DNA from: Martelella sp. NC20
GTDB lineage: Bacteria; Pseudomonadota; Alphaproteobacteria; Rhizobiales; Rhizobiaceae
DNA length: 64,000 nucleotides
Direction of reading: 5' to 3'
NCBI RefSeq assembly: GCF_013459645.1
Contig: NZ_CP054861.1
Location: 1,352,001-1,416,000, forward strand
The stretch's first letter is position 1; each line of letters begins with the position of its first letter. Below are positions 17,015-25,407 of this stretch, piece by piece. The position numbers were made by a program, and so were the translations under genes. The notes under the pieces were generated by a model that searched no databases, was not told the DNA's origin, and saw only the letters and a program-made list of their open reading frames with translations.

Positions 17015-17036
17015 GCCGGGGCTGAAAGGCTCCGGC
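17015..17036 (-). terminator. Hairpin between argG and the MFS gene (second of the pair)
   Basis: GCCGGGGCT pairs with GGCTCCGGC over GAAA, four bases from the end of the convergent MFS gene. It is a direct copy of the hairpin at 16794-16815 with one substitution, so it may serve as terminator for the MFS gene, although its strand assignment is uncertain. Confidence 0.5.
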
Positions 17037-17040
17037 TTTG

Positions 17041-18345
17041 CTATTTCATCGCCGCGATCGACCGGGGTTTTTCGCTCCAGTCGTCTCCGGAAGTCTGCTG
17101 TTCTGCGGGTTCCTCCGCGTCGGGGCCTCTCCCCTCGACCAGCCGCAGCCAGAGATAGCAGATCACCGCGATCGCGCCCATCGCCGGCACCATGATCTGC
17201 ATTGCCAGCACCGGGGAGCCGAGGGCGGCGGCGATCATGCCGGTGACGAGGCCGGAGCCCATCTGCATGAAGCCCATCATCGCCGAGGCGGAGCCGGCGA
17301 TATCGGGAAACGGCAGCAGCGCGGCATTGGTGATATAGGGCATCAGGAAGGCGATGCCGAAGGCAAAACAGCCGACCGGCAGCATCACCGAAAGATAGGA
17401 GATCGGCAGAACCTCGGTCGAAATCGCAAGCGCAACCGCGCCGATGCCGACGAACACCAGGCCGAAGCCGACCATGGCGCGCGAGGTAAACCAGCGAAGC
17501 GCGATACGGAAGATCACCGAGCCGGAGAAATAGCAGCCGGTCTGCATCAGCATGCCGAGGCCGAATTGCGAGGGCGACAGACCCGCAAGATTGATCATCA
17601 CGAAGGGTAGGATCGAGGCCAGCGCGTAAAGCGAGCCGGTGGAAGCGGCGATGATCAGCGAGGAGGCCATGAAATGCTGGTTGCGCAACAGCCGGCCATA
17701 GGCCTTCAGAAGCGGCAGCGGCCGGGCCTTGGCGCGATCGGGCTGGCCGGTCTCCGCCATCAGCAGCAGCACCAGCGCGCCGAGCGTCAGGCCGAAGCCG
17801 ATCATGGTGACGAAGATTGCCTTCCAGCCGATCAGGTACAGGATGATGCCGCCGAATGTCGGCGCGATCGCCGGTCCGACGGCGAGCATGATGCCGAGCA
17901 TGTTGAGGATCCGCGCCGCCGGTTCGCCGGTGAACTGGTCGCGCACGATCGCGCGTCCGACGGTCATCCCGACCGATGCGCCGATGCCCTGCACCAGCCG
18001 CCCGGCCAGCAGCATCGGCACGCCGACGGCGAAGGTGGCCATGATGCTGCCGATCAGATAGAGCGCCAGGAACCCCACGACCGTGCGCCGCCGCCCGAAC
18101 GCATCCGCCATCGGACCGGTGGCGAGCATGGCGAAGGCGAAGCCGCCGAAATAGAGCGAGAGCGAAAGCTTGATCGCCGCCTCTGTGGTGGCAAAGGCCT
18201 CCGTCAGCGCCGGCATGGCCGGGGTGTAGAGCGACAGCGAGATCGGCCCGAGCATGGAGAGCGCCGCGCCTAAAAAGCTTGTGCGGCCCTCACTCATCAG
18301 CGGTCGCGTTGCGGGAGCCTTGCTCATCGCGTGATCATCTTTCAA
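17041..18345 (-). CDS. MFS multidrug efflux transporter (Bcr/CflA family)
   Basis: A 434-residue 12-helix major facilitator of the Bcr/CflA drug-resistance type, expected to export drugs by proton antiport across the inner membrane. The loop 2-3 motif 'GPMADAFGRRRTVVGFLAL' is seen near residue 80 and motif C-like 'GRLVQGIGASVGMTVGRAI' near 115. The cytoplasmic tail is hydrophilic. Its ATG at 18345 overlaps the stop of the MarR gene (ATGA), so both are translated from one message; such pairs usually form a self-regulated efflux system. Confidence 0.92.
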   Translation of the reverse strand: MKDDHAMSKAPATRPLMSEGRTSFLGAALSMLGPISLSLYTPAMPALTEAFATTEAAIKLSLSLYFGGFAFAMLATGPMADAFGRRRTVVGFLALYLIGSIMATFAVGVPMLLAGRLVQGIGASVGMTVGRAIVRDQFTGEPAARILNMLGIMLAVGPAIAPTFGGIILYLIGWKAIFVTMIGFGLTLGALVLLLMAETGQPDRAKARPLPLLKAYGRLLRNQHFMASSLIIAASTGSLYALASILPFVMINLAGLSPSQFGLGMLMQTGCYFSGSVIFRIALRWFTSRAMVGFGLVFVGIGAVALAISTEVLPISYLSVMLPVGCFAFGIAFLMPYITNAALLPFPDIAGSASAMMGFMQMGSGLVTGMIAAALGSPVLAMQIMVPAMGAIAVICYLWLRLVEGRGPDAEEPAEQQTSGDDWSEKPRSIAAMK

Positions 18346-18779
18346 AGCTGCGCGAAATTGTCGCGCATGGTTCTCAGCGCCCTGGTGAGTGCCTGCTTGT
18401 CACTTTCGTCAAGGCCCGCCTGCAGGCGCAAGACCAGATCGTCGGCGTGCGCGCGGATGACCGCCAGCACGTCGCCGGCCTTTTCCGTGGTGGTCACGCA
18501 TTTGGCGCGCCCGTCCTTCGGGTCGGTCTTGCGTTTGATCAGCCCGGCCTTTTCCAGCCCGTCGACATAGCGCGACAGCGTCATCGGCTCGATGCCGAGC
18601 GCCACCGCGATCTCGCTCTGGCGTACGCCGTTGATCGCGGCAATGCGGGCCAGCGCGCGCGCCTCGCCCGGCGTGATGCCAAGGCCGCTTTTTGCGATCT
18701 CGCGTTCGAAGGCCGCGCGAAACAGCCGCGCGACATCGCTCAGCAGGAAGCCAAGCCTGTCGACCGAAGCTTGCGTCAT
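18342..18779 (-). CDS. MarR family transcriptional regulator
   Basis: A 145-residue MarR-type winged-helix repressor. The DNA-binding region 'EIAVALGIEPMTLSRYVDGLE' style helix-turn-helix lies at about residues 55-77 ('IAVALGIEPMTLSRYV'), followed by the wing with 'RKTDPKDGRAKCVTTTEKAG'. It overlaps the efflux gene by four bases and should repress the operon until a drug-like ligand binds. A dyad in the upstream region (18803-18823) is a plausible operator. Confidence 0.93.
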   Translation of the reverse strand: MTQASVDRLGFLLSDVARLFRAAFEREIAKSGLGITPGEARALARIAAINGVRQSEIAVALGIEPMTLSRYVDGLEKAGLIKRKTDPKDGRAKCVTTTEKAGDVLAVIRAHADDLVLRLQAGLDESDKQALTRALRTMRDNFAQL

Positions 18780-18802
18780 TGCGTTTCCCGTCGCCGGTAA
18801 TT

Positions 18803-18823
18803 AATAAGCTTTGCTTACTATTA
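18803..18823 (-). promoter_or_regulatory. Candidate MarR operator
   Basis: TAAGC (18805-18809) and GCTTA (18813-18817) face each other across TTT, within the AT-rich text TAATAAGCTTTGCTTACTA. It lies 24-44 bases upstream of the MarR start, where an autoregulatory operator overlapping the promoter would be expected. The divergent peptidase gene starts about 90 bases further on. Confidence 0.4.
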
Positions 18824-18914
18824 TTTCAGGACTCAATCAACCCTCTTGCCTTGAAGCCGCGTCTGCCGCACACACATGAGAAGCCAGCCGGCAGCATGAA
18901 AGGACCGATGCGAC

Positions 18915-20972
18915 ATGACCGACGAGATCAACAGCGCCCTCATCCGCTGGCAAGGATTTTCGGGCCTGCCCGAATTCGACCGCATCGCAGAGGGCGATTT
19001 CACCGCTGCCTTTGACTGGGCGATGGCCGACCATGATCGCGAGATCGACGCGATCGCGACCAACCCGGATGCCCCCGATTTCGTCAACACGGTGGAGGCG
19101 CTCGAGGTTTCAGGCGATGCGCTGTCGCGCGTCAGCGCGGTGTTCTTCACCAGGGCCGGGGCCGATACCAATCCGGAAATCCAGAAGATCGAGCGCGAGG
19201 TCGTGCCGAAACTCTCCGGCCATTACTCCGCGATCGGCGCCAACAAGGCGTTGTTTCAGCGCATCGACACGCTCTGGCAGGGGCGCGATGCGCTGGGACT
19301 GACCGGCGAGCAGCTGCGCGTGCTGGAGCGCCACTGGAAGGGCTTCGTCCGCTCCGGCGCGAAGCTTGAGGGCGCAGAGCAGGAGCGGCTTGCCGCCGTT
19401 AACCGCAGGCTTGCGGAGCTTGGCGCCGCCTTCGGCCAGAACGTGCTTGCCGACGAAAGCGGCTGGGCGCTGTTCCTGAGCGAGCCTGACGAACTTGCGG
19501 GCCTTCCCGACTTTCTGGTCGACGCGATGGCGGGGGCCGCCACCGGGCGCGGCCGAGACGGCGAATATGCCGTCACCCTGTCGCGCTCGATCGTGGAGCC
19601 GTTCCTGACGCTGTCTGCCCGGCGCGACCTGCGCGAAAAGGCGTTCCGCGCCTGGACCGCGCGCGGCCTTTCCGGCGGCGAGCATGACAATCGCGAAATC
19701 ATGAAGGAAACGCTGGCGTTGCGCGCTGAAAAGGCCGCACTCCTCGGCTACGAGAATTTCGCCGCGCTGAAGCTCGACAACACCATGGCCAAGACGGCGA
19801 ATGCCGTCGACATGCTGTTGATGGATGTCTGGGAAAAGGCCGTGAAGGCTGCCGCCGCCGACGAGGCGGAATTGCGGGAACTGGCCGCCGAAGACGGCTA
19901 TAATGGCGAGATCGAGGCCTGGGACTGGCGCTATTATGCCGAGAAGCTGAAGGCCCGCAAATTCGCTTTTTCGGAGAGCGAGGTGAAACCCTATCTCCAG
20001 CTTGAAAAGGTCATCGAGGCCTGCTTTTCGGTGGCCGAGCGGCTGTTCGGCATCCACGCCGTGGCCAGGCCGGATGTGACGGCCTATCACCCCGATGTGC
20101 GGGTCTATGAAATCCGAAACGCCGACGATGACGTGATCGCACTGTTCCTCGGCGATTATTTCAACCGCACCTCGAAGCGGTCCGGCGCCTGGATGAACGC
20201 GCTGCAGAGCCAGCACCGACTGACGCTGCCGAACGGTGATGAGGGCGAGATGCCGATCGTGATCAATGTCTGCAATTTCGCCAAGCCCGGCGCCGGAAAG
20301 CCCGCACTGCTGTCGCTGGACGACGCCCGCACGCTGTTCCACGAATTCGGTCATGCGCTGCACGGCATGCTGTCGGATGTCACCTATCCCTCGGTCTCGG
20401 GCACCGGCGTCGATCGCGATTTCGTGGAACTGCCCTCCCAGCTCAATGAACACTGGCTGACCACGCCCGAAGTGCTGAAGACCTATGCGCTGCACGCGGA
20501 AACCGGCGAGGCGATGCCGGATGCGCTGATGGAAAAGGTGTTTGCCGCCGCGACCTTCGGTCAGGCCCATGCCACCGTCGAATATACCGCCTGCGCGATC
20601 GTCGACATGCGTCTTCATACCGCGGAACACCCGCCGGCCGATCCGGTGGCGTTTCAGGACGGCGTGCTCAATGCGATCGGGATGCCGAAGGCGATCGCGA
20701 TGCGCCATGCGATCCCGCATTTCCTGCATATCTTCTCGGGCGATGGCTATTCCGCAGGATATTATTCCTACATGTGGTCCGAAGTGCTCGACGCCGACGC
20801 CTTCGAGGCCTTCGTGGAAGCGGGCGATGTCTTCGATCAGACGACCGCCAGCCGGCTCAAGACGGAAATCCTGACAAAGGGCGGCTCGGTTGCCCCCGAG
20901 GCGGCCTATCAGGCGTTTCGCGGCCGCATGCCGGGCCCGGCGGCAATGCTGAAGGGCAGGGGGCTGGTGTAG
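18915..20972 (+). CDS. M3 family zinc metallopeptidase (Dcp/oligopeptidase A type)
   Basis: A 685-residue cytoplasmic thimet-type peptidase. The zinc motif HEFGH sits at residues 476-480 ('ARTLFHEFGHALHGML'), with the third ligand Glu in 'FVELPSQLNEHW' about 25 residues on. Length and the conserved C-terminal 'FSGDGYSAGYYSYMWSEVLD' fit peptidyl-dipeptidase Dcp or oligopeptidase A; there is no signal peptide. It degrades short peptides from protein turnover or uptake. It is transcribed divergently from the MarR/efflux pair. Confidence 0.93.
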   Translation: MTDEINSALIRWQGFSGLPEFDRIAEGDFTAAFDWAMADHDREIDAIATNPDAPDFVNTVEALEVSGDALSRVSAVFFTRAGADTNPEIQKIEREVVPKLSGHYSAIGANKALFQRIDTLWQGRDALGLTGEQLRVLERHWKGFVRSGAKLEGAEQERLAAVNRRLAELGAAFGQNVLADESGWALFLSEPDELAGLPDFLVDAMAGAATGRGRDGEYAVTLSRSIVEPFLTLSARRDLREKAFRAWTARGLSGGEHDNREIMKETLALRAEKAALLGYENFAALKLDNTMAKTANAVDMLLMDVWEKAVKAAAADEAELRELAAEDGYNGEIEAWDWRYYAEKLKARKFAFSESEVKPYLQLEKVIEACFSVAERLFGIHAVARPDVTAYHPDVRVYEIRNADDDVIALFLGDYFNRTSKRSGAWMNALQSQHRLTLPNGDEGEMPIVINVCNFAKPGAGKPALLSLDDARTLFHEFGHALHGMLSDVTYPSVSGTGVDRDFVELPSQLNEHWLTTPEVLKTYALHAETGEAMPDALMEKVFAAATFGQAHATVEYTACAIVDMRLHTAEHPPADPVAFQDGVLNAIGMPKAIAMRHAIPHFLHIFSGDGYSAGYYSYMWSEVLDADAFEAFVEAGDVFDQTTASRLKTEILTKGGSVAPEAAYQAFRGRMPGPAAMLKGRGLV

Positions 20973-20981
20973 GTCTAGGCA

Positions 20982-20999
20982 CGGGTCAGGCGTGACCCG
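20982..20999 (+). terminator. Hairpin between convergent peptidase and PfkB genes
   Basis: CGGGTCA (20982-20988) pairs with TGACCCG (20993-20999) over GGCG, ten bases after the peptidase stop and ten before the end of the convergent kinase gene. It lacks a T run but is well placed to end transcription in both directions. Confidence 0.45.
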
Positions 21000-21008
21000 C
21001 GCGCCGGC

Positions 21009-21935
21009 TCACAGCCCGATTTCGTGCGCGAAGGGCGGGTTGGCGCCGGCGCGGGATACGGTGACGGCGGCGGCTTTTGCGCCGAGCGCCAGCGCATCGC
21101 GGATGGCGTCGGCTGAAAGCGACTTCACCTTGTCCTTGGTCAGGAGGCCGGCGAGATCGAGCGAGGCGAGGATGCCGGCGTCGAAAGTGTCGCCGGCGCC
21201 GACGGTGTCGACCACCTCGACCTTTTCGCTGGGGACTTCGACCTTTTCCGTGGCCGTGTAACCGATCGCGCTGTCACTGCCGCGGGTGATGACGACAAGA
21301 CTGGCGCCGGCCGCGATCCAGCGGCGCGCCTTGTCGTCGAGCGAGCCGTCCAGTCCGAACCAGTCGAGGTCCTCGTCGGAGAATTTCAGAATGTCGGATT
21401 TCGCCGCCATCCGCTCGATCCGGGCGCGATGCTTTTCGGCGTCGGTGATGAAGCTTGGGCGGATATTCGGGTCGAGCGAGATTACGCGCTTTTCCGCCTC
21501 GCGCATCAGCAGCGCCTCATAGGTCGACCCGCAGGGCTCCGGGATCAGGCTGATCGCGCCGAAATGCATCGCGCTGCAATCATCGCCGATCACCGGCAGG
21601 TCGTCCTCGGTGATCATCCGGCCGGCGGTGTTCTCGTCGTAGAAGGCGTAGCTTGCCGAGCCGTTCACCAGCTTGACGAAGGCGAGCGTGGTCGGCCGGT
21701 CGGAGGTTGCGACATAGGAATGGTCGACCTTCGAGGCGTCGAGCTTGTCACGAATGATATCGCCCATCAGGTCCGATGAAAGGCCGGAGAAGAAGCCGGT
21801 CGGCCGGCCGAGCCGGGCAAGGGCCACCGCCGTGTTGCAGACCGCGCCGCCGGCATAGGGCGAGAACGCCGGCTCGCCGCCGGTGGTCTCACGGGGCAGC
21901 ATGTCGATAAGGGCTTCGCCGCAGCACAGGATCAT
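21009..21935 (-). CDS. PfkB family carbohydrate kinase (fructokinase-like)
   Basis: A 308-residue ribokinase/PfkB-family sugar kinase. N-terminal 'CCGEALIDMLPRE' and 'PYAGGAVCNTAVALARLG' (PfkB signature 1) and C-terminal 'DTVGAGDTFDAGILASL' (signature 2 with catalytic Asp) are complete. Overall it resembles alphaproteobacterial fructokinases, which phosphorylate fructose with ATP, but related members act on other hexoses. It lies downstream of pyrE on the same strand with 39 bases between them; there are no other sugar genes beside it. Confidence 0.88.
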   Translation of the reverse strand: MILCCGEALIDMLPRETTGGEPAFSPYAGGAVCNTAVALARLGRPTGFFSGLSSDLMGDIIRDKLDASKVDHSYVATSDRPTTLAFVKLVNGSASYAFYDENTAGRMITEDDLPVIGDDCSAMHFGAISLIPEPCGSTYEALLMREAEKRVISLDPNIRPSFITDAEKHRARIERMAAKSDILKFSDEDLDWFGLDGSLDDKARRWIAAGASLVVITRGSDSAIGYTATEKVEVPSEKVEVVDTVGAGDTFDAGILASLDLAGLLTKDKVKSLSADAIRDALALGAKAAAVTVSRAGANPPFAHEIGL

Positions 21936-21974
21936 GGTCTTCTCCCAATTTGTTCTTTTCGCGTCCGGGCCGGG

Positions 21975-22670
21975 TCAGACGGGCAACACGTCAACGCCGC
22001 CGCGCGCCTTTGACCAGGCCATCGGCCGATCGAGGAAATCGGCGACGGAATCGAGCGTTTTCGCATCGAACCGCTTTTTCTCGCGCGCCACCGCCAGCAC
22101 GTTCCGCCAGGTCGCGATGTAATGGAGGTCAACGCCGCCACTCTCGAATCGTTTCCCGGCTTCGGTGAAAATATCGTAGTAGAACAGTGCCATGCCATGC
22201 TTCACGATACCGCCGGCATCGCGGATCGCATTGATGAAGTTGAACATCGAGCCGCCCGCCGTGGTCAGGTCCTCGATCACCAGCACCCTCGCGCCCTCGT
22301 TCATATGGCCCTCGATCTGGGCGTTCTTGCCGTAGCCCTTCGGCTTCTTGCGGCAATAGATCATCGGCAGGTCGAGACGGTCGGCGAGGAAGGCGGCAAA
22401 GGGAATGCCCGCGGTCTCGCCGCCGGCCACGCAGTCGAACTGTTCGAAGCCGGCCTCGCTCATGATCTTTGCGGCGGCGAAATCCATCAGGGTGGAGCGG
22501 ATTCGGGGAAAGGAAATCAGCCGACGGCAGTCGATATAGACCGGGCTCACCAGACCGGAGGAAAGCTTGTAGGGCTCATCGGGGGAAAAATGCACCGCCT
22601 CGATCTCCCACAGCATGCGGGCCATCAGATCGGCCATCACCACCGGCTCGGTAAAACTCGCGCTCGTCAT
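21975..22670 (-). CDS. pyrE: Orotate phosphoribosyltransferase
   Basis: Transfers the phosphoribosyl group of PRPP to orotate in pyrimidine synthesis. The PRPP loop '[19 protein letters not shown]' and '[19 protein letters not shown]' are family hallmarks. The frame is open for another hundred residues, but that part is repeat sequence; three consecutive ATGs stand at 22676, 22673 and 22670, behind AAAGGG. I take the third, six bases from GGG. The product has 231 residues, the Rhizobiales length. Nothing else is seen between 22671 and 22857. Confidence 0.95.
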   Translation of the reverse strand: MTSASFTEPVVMADLMARMLWEIEAVHFSPDEPYKLSSGLVSPVYIDCRRLISFPRIRSTLMDFAAAKIMSEAGFEQFDCVAGGETAGIPFAAFLADRLDLPMIYCRKKPKGYGKNAQIEGHMNEGARVLVIEDLTTAGGSMFNFINAIRDAGGIVKHGMALFYYDIFTEAGKRFESGGVDLHYIATWRNVLAVAREKKRFDAKTLDSVADFLDRPMAWSKARGGVDVLPV

Positions 22671-22857
22671 CATCATCCCTTTCGTCTGACGGTTCTGTCC
22701 GTGCCCTGTTCGGAGGGAAAAATCAATCGCTGGTGCAGGAAAGGACAGTGCTTTGGTGGTCTGAGGATAAAGAAACGATGAGGTATCGCAATGACGGTGG
22801 GCGGTATTAACGGAATTTCCGAAGGCGAGGCGCCGATGAAGCGCATCGGCATCGCAG

Positions 22858-23041
22858 TCTTCCACCCCCTCGCCCCGCAGGGGAGAGGGTGGCGCGAATG
22901 CGCCCGGTGAGGGGAGGGTCTTGCAACTTTCCGTGGCCGGACAGGGGGTGAAAACCAGTGCCGCGAGCGTTTCAACCACGGTGATGCAGCTTGCCCTCAT
23001 CCGGCCTACGGCCACCTTCTCCCCAAGGGGAGAAGGGGACG
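22858..23041. repeat. GC-rich palindromic mosaic between pyrE and phoB
   Basis: The stretch contains 'ccctcgccccgcaggggaga', 'ggtgaggggagggt', and 'ccctcatccggcc' followed by 'ttctccccaaggggagaag'. These are short palindromes typical of intergenic mosaic elements in Rhizobiales, related in style to family R1 but with different blocks. It ends at the stop of phoB. Confidence 0.7.
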
Positions 23042-23054
23042 ACTGAGAGGCCCC

Positions 23055-23738
23055 TCACACTTCCATCGAATAGCCCGCGCCGCGCACGGTGCGGATCACG
23101 TCCGGCATCTGCGAGAAGTTGAGCGCCTTTCTGAGACGGCCGACATGGACGTCGACGGTGCGCTCGTCGACATAGATGTCGTGGCCCCAGACGCCGTCGA
23201 GAAGCTGGGAGCGGGAAAATACCCGGCCCGGCGAGGTCATCAGGAATTCCAGAAGCCGGAACTCGGTCGGCCCGAGCCGCACTTCCTTGGCCTTGCGGTG
23301 GACGCGGTGGGTCTCGCGGTCCAGCTCGATATCGCCGCATTTGAGCACGCTGGACAGCACTTCCGGCCGGGCCCGGCGCAGGATCGCCCTGACCCGGGCC
23401 ATCAGCTCCGGGGTCGAGAACGGCTTGACGACATAGTCGTCGGCGCCGATCGCAAGGCCGCGCACCCGCTCGCTCTCCTCGCCGCGCGCCGTCAGCATGA
23501 TGATCGGCAACCGCTCGGTCTCGGGCCGCATGCGCAGGCGCCGGCAAAGCTCGATGCCGGAAACGCCGGGCAGCATCCAGTCGAGCAGCAGAAGGTCCGG
23601 CACCCGCTCCTGCAGCCTGATCTCGGCCTCGTCGCCGCGCGAGATCGTCTCGACCTCGTAGCCTTCGGATTCGAGGTTGTAGCGCAGCAGGACGCTCAGC
23701 GCTTCTTCATCTTCGACAACTGCGATCTTCGGAACCAT
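23055..23738 (-). CDS. phoB: Phosphate regulon response regulator PhoB
   Basis: A 227-residue OmpR-type response regulator. Receiver domain with acidic pocket 'VEDEEAL', phospho-acceptor Asp53 in 'LLLDWMLPG' and Lys in 'YVVKPFSTPEL'; winged-helix DNA-binding domain from about residue 130 with 'FRLLEFLMTSPGRVFSRSQLL' style recognition region ('LLEFLMTSPGRVFSR'). It activates genes with Pho boxes when phosphorylated by PhoR in phosphate starvation. It closes the operon, 22 bases after phoU. Confidence 0.97.
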   Translation of the reverse strand: MVPKIAVVEDEEALSVLLRYNLESEGYEVETISRGDEAEIRLQERVPDLLLLDWMLPGVSGIELCRRLRMRPETERLPIIMLTARGEESERVRGLAIGADDYVVKPFSTPELMARVRAILRRARPEVLSSVLKCGDIELDRETHRVHRKAKEVRLGPTEFRLLEFLMTSPGRVFSRSQLLDGVWGHDIYVDERTVDVHVGRLRKALNFSQMPDVIRTVRGAGYSMEV

Positions 23739-23760
23739 CTCGTGCCTCTGTCAAATGGTT

Positions 23761-24480
23761 TCAGGACTTGCTCTCGCCGGAGCCGACCGAGGGCGACATG
23801 TCGTCCTTCGGGCGTTCTCCCTGCGGCTGCGAGCCGGTGGCGATGTAGTAGATCATCTCGGCGATGTTGGTCGCATGGTCGCCGATGCGCTCGATATTCT
23901 TGGCGCAGAACAGAAGATGCGTGCAGGTGGTGATGTTGCGCGGATCTTCCATCATGTAGGTCAAAAGCTCGCGGAACAGCGAGGTGTAGATCGCGTCGAT
24001 CTCCTCGTCGCGCTCGCGGATCGAATTGGCCTTGTCGGCCTGGCGCGAGGTGTAGGCGTCGAGCACTTCCTTGAGCTGCAACAGCGCCAGTTCCGACAGG
24101 TGCTCGATGCCGTGGGCGAGCTTGCGCGGCACGCCGGTGCCCTGCACCGAGATCACCCGCTTGGCGGTGTTCTTGGCCATGTCGCCGACGCGCTCGAGAT
24201 CGGCTGCGATCCGGATCGCGCCCATGATTTCGCGCAGGTCCGTTGCCACCGGCTGGCGTCTGGCGATGGTGACGATCGCCTTTTCGCCGACCTCGCGTTC
24301 GGCCTCGTCAAGCGCCAGATCCTCGGCAATCACCTTTTCGGCGAGCTCGGTATCGGTGTTGACCAGCGCCACGACGGATTGCGAGACCATTTCCTCCGCC
24401 ATGCCGCCCATTTCGGAAATCCGGCGCTGGAGGTATTTCAGCTCGTCGTCGAACGCCGATATGATATGCGAGTGTGCCAT
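23761..24480 (-). CDS. phoU: Phosphate signalling protein PhoU
   Basis: A 239-residue PhoU: two three-helix bundles with the repeated metal-binding pattern 'ADLERVGDMAKNTAKRV' (E/DxxxD) and 'KNIERIGDHATNIAEMI'. It links the state of the Pst transporter to the PhoR kinase, keeping the regulon off when phosphate is plentiful. The frame opens 16 codons earlier, but the ATG at 24480 has AGGAGA nine bases upstream and starts at the family's usual point ('SHIISAFDDEL'). Confidence 0.97.
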   Translation of the reverse strand: MAHSHIISAFDDELKYLQRRISEMGGMAEEMVSQSVVALVNTDTELAEKVIAEDLALDEAEREVGEKAIVTIARRQPVATDLREIMGAIRIAADLERVGDMAKNTAKRVISVQGTGVPRKLAHGIEHLSELALLQLKEVLDAYTSRQADKANSIRERDEEIDAIYTSLFRELLTYMMEDPRNITTCTHLLFCAKNIERIGDHATNIAEMIYYIATGSQPQGERPKDDMSPSVGSGESKS

Positions 24481-24522
24481 CTCTGTTTCTCCTGAGAGCC
24501 TGTCCGCGTTTCGTTGAATCGC

Positions 24523-24598
24523 GAACACGCTCTAACCTCTTGTTTTACCGCGCGTCCGGACGGAAAACCGGTGTCCACTTTTCCTGGACGCGCTCTAA
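24523..24598. repeat. RIME-like element between pstB and phoU
   Basis: The text from 'cgaacacgctctaacc' through 'gtccggacggaaaaccggtg' to 'cttttcctggacgcgctcta' is the arrangement of a rhizobial intergenic mosaic element: an imperfect palindrome around 'cggacggaaaaccg' with matching 'gcgctctaa' ends. It lies inside the pst-pho operon and overlaps the last bases of pstB. Confidence 0.65.
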
Positions 24599-25398
24599 CC
24601 GAACCGGCCCATGATATAATCCTGGGTGCGGCTGTCGGTGGGATTGGTGAAAATCGTGTCGGTGTCGTCCTCCTCGACCATGTAGCCGAGATGGAACATG
24701 GCCGTGCGCTCTGAAACGCGGGCGGCCTGCTGCATCGAATGGGTCACCATCACGATGGTGTAGTTCTGTTTCAGCTCGCTGATCAGTTCTTCCACGCGGG
24801 CGGTCGCGATCGGGTCGAGCGCCGAGCACGGCTCGTCCATCAGGATCACCTCGGGGCTGACGGCGATCGCGCGCGCGATACAGAGCCGCTGCTGCTGGCC
24901 GCCCGAAAGGCTGGTGCCGGGCTCCTGCAGGCGGTCCTTGACCTCGTTGAACAGGCCGGCCTTCTGCAGGCTGGTTTCCACGATCCGGTCGAAATCGGCG
25001 CGGTGGCGGGCAAGGCCGTGAATGCGCGGGCCGTAGGCGACATTCTCGTAGATCGATTTCGGAAACGGGTTCGGGTTCTGGAACACCATGCCGACGCGGG
25101 CGCGCAACTCCACCACGTCGATGCCGGAAGTATAGATATCCTCGCCGTCGAGCGTGATCGCGCCGGTCACCCGGCAATTGTCGATCGTGTCGTTCATGCG
25201 GTTCAGCGTGCGCAGAAAGGTCGACTTGCCGCAGCCCGACGGGCCGATCAGCGCGGTCACGGCATTCTGGCGGATATTGAGGTTGACGTCGAACAGCGCC
25301 CGCTTCTGGCCGTAATAGACGGAGACATCCTTGCCGGCCATCTTGTAGGTTTGTTCGTTCATATTTGGGCCCATTGTCTTTTTCGCATCAAGGTTCAT
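24595..25398 (-). CDS. pstB: Phosphate ABC transporter ATP-binding protein
   Basis: A 267-residue ABC ATPase that powers high-affinity phosphate uptake. Walker A 'GPSGCGKST', signature 'LSGGQQQRL', Walker B 'VILMDEP' and the PstB-specific '[19 protein letters not shown]' are visible. AGGAGGCGGAG immediately precedes the ATG at 25398, so I keep this start, although two later in-frame ATGs exist. The gene follows pstA by nine bases. Confidence 0.97.
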   Translation of the reverse strand: MNLDAKKTMGPNMNEQTYKMAGKDVSVYYGQKRALFDVNLNIRQNAVTALIGPSGCGKSTFLRTLNRMNDTIDNCRVTGAITLDGEDIYTSGIDVVELRARVGMVFQNPNPFPKSIYENVAYGPRIHGLARHRADFDRIVETSLQKAGLFNEVKDRLQEPGTSLSGGQQQRLCIARAIAVSPEVILMDEPCSALDPIATARVEELISELKQNYTIVMVTHSMQQAARVSERTAMFHLGYMVEEDDTDTIFTNPTDSRTQDYIMGRFG

Positions 25399-25407
25399 CT
25401 CCGCCTC

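Noticed and set aside
19110..20729. Minus-strand open frame of 539 codons opposite the M3 peptidase
   Set aside because: The peptidase has its zinc motif and full length; the antisense frame has the composition of a shadow frame.
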